From: Muribaculaceae bacterium
GTDB taxonomy: Bacteria; Bacteroidota; Bacteroidia; Bacteroidales; Muribaculaceae
Length of the DNA stretch: 15,301 bases
Direction of reading: 5' to 3'
Assembly: GCA_029059965.1 (NCBI GenBank)
Contig: JAIDUY010000152.1
Location: 1-15,301 of the forward strand
Of the stretch, positions 13,176 to 15,301 are shown in pieces (position 1 is the first letter of the stretch; each line of letters begins with the position of its first letter). The notes under the pieces are model-generated. The model had not been told where the DNA came from. It searched no databases and saw only the letters and a list, made by a program, of their open reading frames with translations. The position numbers and the translations under genes were made by a program.

Positions 13176-13955
13176 TCAGAACAGACCGATGAAACCGGTG
13201 CCGGAAACGGCCGGAGCGGGCCTCAGTGGCGACAGGAGCCAGGCGACGAGCAGGAACATCACGAACAGTACGACGGCCACCATGATGTAGAAACGCTTCT
13301 GACTGCGCCCCTCGAGGGCGAGATGGAGCTGCTCGAGGTCGCGGAAGCGGTGCGCGGGATTGGGGTCGGTGCAGCGGCGCACCACCCTGCGCAGAATCGG
13401 GTCGGTGCTGCCGACGGCATCGAGAGCCTCGCCCAGGACTACGCCATAGTTGTAGATGTCGTCGGAGAGCTGACGGCGACTCAGCGAGGGCCGCTGCTCG
13501 AATCCGACATCGATAAGCTTGAGGTTGCCGATGTTCTCGGTGAAGATGATGTTCTCGGGCTTCAGCTGCGGGTGGACGATGTGGTTTGTCTGGATATACT
13601 CCATGGCATTGACCAGCTGATGGCGCATCTGACTGATATGCGCCATGGTGACACGCTTTTCGTTGATGAGCTTGCGGAGCGAGTCGCCGTAGACATCGTC
13701 GGTGACGATGCAGCGTCCGATTCCGGGGATTTCCTCGAAGTCGTTTATCATCACGATATTCGGATGCGCCAGGTTATAGCGCACGTCGAACTCGCGCTCA
13801 ATCAGGGACTGATATTCGGGATTGTCGCGGTACTCGGGACGCAGGGTCTTTATCATCACCCACTTACCGAATTTCTTAGCTGTATAGATGTGGTAGAACT
13901 CTTCGTCCCACTCCGGCAAGTGCTCAATTTCGGTCCAGCGTGTCTGGTCGGCCAT
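13176..13955 (-). CDS. Membrane-anchored Ser/Thr pseudokinase
   Basis: A 259-aa protein with a bacterial Hanks-type kinase fold and one C-terminal membrane segment (about 222-242) followed by a 17-residue tail. Kinase landmarks are the beta-3 lysine in KWVMIK (Lys36), an alpha-C Glu54, and the catalytic loop at 128-135, which reads HPQLKPEN. The HRD arginine and the catalytic aspartate are therefore replaced by Pro129 and Gln130, while Lys132 and Asn135 remain. The DFG motif is DVG (149-151), and the N-terminus lacks a glycine-rich loop. I infer a catalytically dead or very weak kinase that may bind nucleotide or act as a scaffold. It starts 2 bp after the amylase stop (TGATCATG), so co-translation is likely. 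Whether it senses carbohydrate status is speculation. Confidence 0.85.
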   Translation of the reverse strand: MADQTRWTEIEHLPEWDEEFYHIYTAKKFGKWVMIKTLRPEYRDNPEYQSLIEREFDVRYNLAHPNIVMINDFEEIPGIGRCIVTDDVYGDSLRKLINEKRVTMAHISQMRHQLVNAMEYIQTNHIVHPQLKPENIIFTENIGNLKLIDVGFEQRPSLSRRQLSDDIYNYGVVLGEALDAVGSTDPILRRVVRRCTDPNPAHRFRDLEQLHLALEGRSQKRFYIMVAVVLFVMFLLVAWLLSPLRPAPAVSGTGFIGLF

Positions 13956-13957
13956 GA

Positions 13958-15301
13958 TCAGCGTTCGGCGTTGATTGTCAGAACCTGGTATTCGCCGGGG
14001 CCGAACTCTGCGCGTGCTTCGGCGGTCTCGCCGGTGAAGGCGTCGGTGCCGGAAATCTGCATCAGTGCTTCGGGAGCGATTGCCTGGGTGTCATTGCTCA
14101 GATTGACAACGACGTATGTGGTGTTGCCGTCGAGAGTGCGGTTGAACGCATAGAGCGCGGGGTTGCCGGTGTCGATACGGTCGAGGCTGCCTCCGGCAGT
14201 GCCTGCGGCGAGCTCGGCGCGGTTGTGCTTGAGGGCGTTGAGGCGCTGATAGAAGGTGAAGTAGTCGTTGCGGGGCTCGAAGGCGGGGGGATTGTCCTTG
14301 ACGAAGAACTCGAGGGCGCGGTTCATGCCTGTCTCCTGACCGGTGTAGATGAGGGGCATGCCGGGCAGGGTGTAGGAGAGGACGGCGAAAGCCTTGTGGA
14401 GGCTGCCGAGGCGCTCGAACTCAGTGCCTTCCCACGAGTTGAGGTCGTGGTTGGAGGTCATGTTCATCATGTAGGAGTCGGCGGGATACTGCTCGGCCTG
14501 CACGGCGAGGAGGGAGTCGATGGCGGCGGCATACTTCACGGGGAAGGTGCGGGGCTGCTCGCCTTCCTTGGCGTAGGTGTACTGACCGGCGGTGGCGGCG
14601 ATTTCGCTGAAGAGGTCCTTCATGGGCCAGTTGTAGTCCATGTCGAAAGCCTTCTCGACGAGCTCGGGCTCGGTAGCCTCGGCGAGCATGAATACGGGGC
14701 GGTCGCCGGCGGCTTCCTGAATAGCCACGCGGGCGTCGTTCCAGAAGTCGACGGGCACACGGCCTGCGACGTCTGCGCGGAAGCCGTCGATGCCGGCCTC
14801 GCGTACCCAGTACTGCATGGCGTCAATCATGGCGGCGCGTGTCTCGGGGTTGGCGTAATCGAGTTCGTAGACGTCGGTCCAGTCGAAGGGGCCGAACATC
14901 TCGCCCTGCTCGTTGCGCTTGTAGTAGTCGGGGTGTTCGGTCACCCATGCGTTGTCGCAGCCGGTGTGGTTGGGAACCCAGTCGATGATGACTTTCATGC
15001 CTGCGGCGTGTGCGGAGTCGACGACAGCCTTGAAGTCGTCGAATGTGCCGAATTCGGGGTTGACGGCCTTGTAGTCGCGCACGGCGTAGTAGCTGCCGAG
15101 CTCGCCCTTGCGGTTCACTTCCGAGATGGGATGTATGGGCATGAACCAGAGGATGTCCACTCCGAGGTCCTTGAGACGGGGCAGTTCGGCCGCGAAGGCG
15201 TTGAAAGTGCCGGAGTCGGAGTACTGGCGGGTGTTAACCTCGTAGATTACGGCGTTGCGGCTCCAGTCGGCGTGGTCAGCGCCCTGGGCGGGTTCGGCAT
15301 C
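13958..15301 (-). CDS. GH13 alpha-amylase family enzyme (5' end outside the window)
   Basis: The frame is open from the window edge at 15301, giving at least 447 residues; the true start and any signal peptide lie outside. It is a glycoside hydrolase family 13 (beta/alpha)8 enzyme acting on alpha-glucans. Conserved regions, counted from the first visible residue, are DWVPNHTG (I, about 107-114), GFRADVAG with nucleophile Asp177 (II), MLAEATEP with acid/base Glu208 (III) and NHD with Asp286 (IV). A small C-terminal beta domain follows (LYAFNRTLDGNTTYVVVNLSND...). The in-frame GTG at 15160 is not the start, because GH13 sequence (AVIYEVNTRQYSDSGTF) continues upstream. The pseudokinase gene starts 2 bp after its stop. 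Exact specificity (amylase, neopullulanase or maltogenic) is not decidable here. Confidence 0.93.
   Translation of the reverse strand, partial: DAEPAQGADHADWSRNAVIYEVNTRQYSDSGTFNAFAAELPRLKDLGVDILWFMPIHPISEVNRKGELGSYYAVRDYKAVNPEFGTFDDFKAVVDSAHAAGMKVIIDWVPNHTGCDNAWVTEHPDYYKRNEQGEMFGPFDWTDVYELDYANPETRAAMIDAMQYWVREAGIDGFRADVAGRVPVDFWNDARVAIQEAAGDRPVFMLAEATEPELVEKAFDMDYNWPMKDLFSEIAATAGQYTYAKEGEQPRTFPVKYAAAIDSLLAVQAEQYPADSYMMNMTSNHDLNSWEGTEFERLGSLHKAFAVLSYTLPGMPLIYTGQETGMNRALEFFVKDNPPAFEPRNDYFTFYQRLNALKHNRAELAAGTAGGSLDRIDTGNPALYAFNRTLDGNTTYVVVNLSNDTQAIAPEALMQISGTDAFTGETAEARAEFGPGEYQVLTINAER

Noticed and set aside
11773..13290. Long plus-strand open frame of 505 codons
   Set aside because: It is antisense to the GNAT gene and the meaB start. 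The opposite strand has recognisable GNAT motifs, so this is a shadow.
1..15301. tRNA or rRNA genes
   Set aside because: No cloverleaf-like sequence with a T-loop or rRNA-like stretch was noticed in the intergenic parts, although I could not run a dedicated search.

Overview
The window looks like a chromosome segment of a gut-type Bacteroidota, most likely order Bacteroidales; I lean towards Muribaculaceae but cannot prove it. The basis is the promoter grammar (TTG-N20-TAnnTTTG instead of the E. coli -35/-10), the near absence of Shine-Dalgarno sites, a long Bacteroidetes-type signal peptidase I next to a WbqC-family gene, DUF1573 and DUF4960-like proteins, and a RecA with a lysine/alanine-rich N-terminus. 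Most of the window is GC-rich: single 60-base lines counted by hand in lepB and the WbqC gene give 67-73% G+C.

Layout. (1) 20-1363 (-): an AAA_14/DUF4143 ATPase. Its upstream region carries four copies of a 17-bp sequence spaced 32-33 bp apart. (2) 1632-3772 (+): lepB and a WbqC-family gene, overlapping by one base. They are followed by a consensus promoter and, about 75 bp on, a strong hairpin terminator: a candidate small RNA. (3) 3900-6667 (-): a visibly AT-rich three-gene islet with its own promoter. It encodes a secreted transglutaminase/SirB1-like protein, a secreted RHS-core/class-3 lipase protein and a small membrane-anchored protein. It looks horizontally acquired and resembles an effector/immunity or secreted-enzyme cassette. 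(4) 6825-8775 (-): a secreted DUF4960-like protein and an outer-membrane beta-barrel protein, each with its own terminator. (5) 8892-10055 (-): recA with a good promoter and an upstream palindrome. (6) 10118-10434: a gene-free, partly AT-rich stretch holding several inverted repeats. (7) 10435-15301 (-): a compact five-gene run: alpha-amylase (cut by the window edge), a membrane pseudokinase, a tandem-GNAT protein, the MeaB GTPase and a DUF1573 protein.

How the genes relate. lepB serves Sec-dependent export, and at least five proteins here carry visible signal peptides. The islet genes are spaced 8 and 21 bp apart and probably form one transcript. The amylase run has gaps of 2, 38 and 49 bp and one ATGA overlap, so it is probably one transcript ending at a perfect 18-bp hairpin, although its functions are unrelated at first sight. 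The observations most worth a second look are the phased repeat array next to the ATPase, the AT-rich lipase islet, the orphan promoter-terminator unit after the WbqC gene, and the kinase that has lost its catalytic aspartate.
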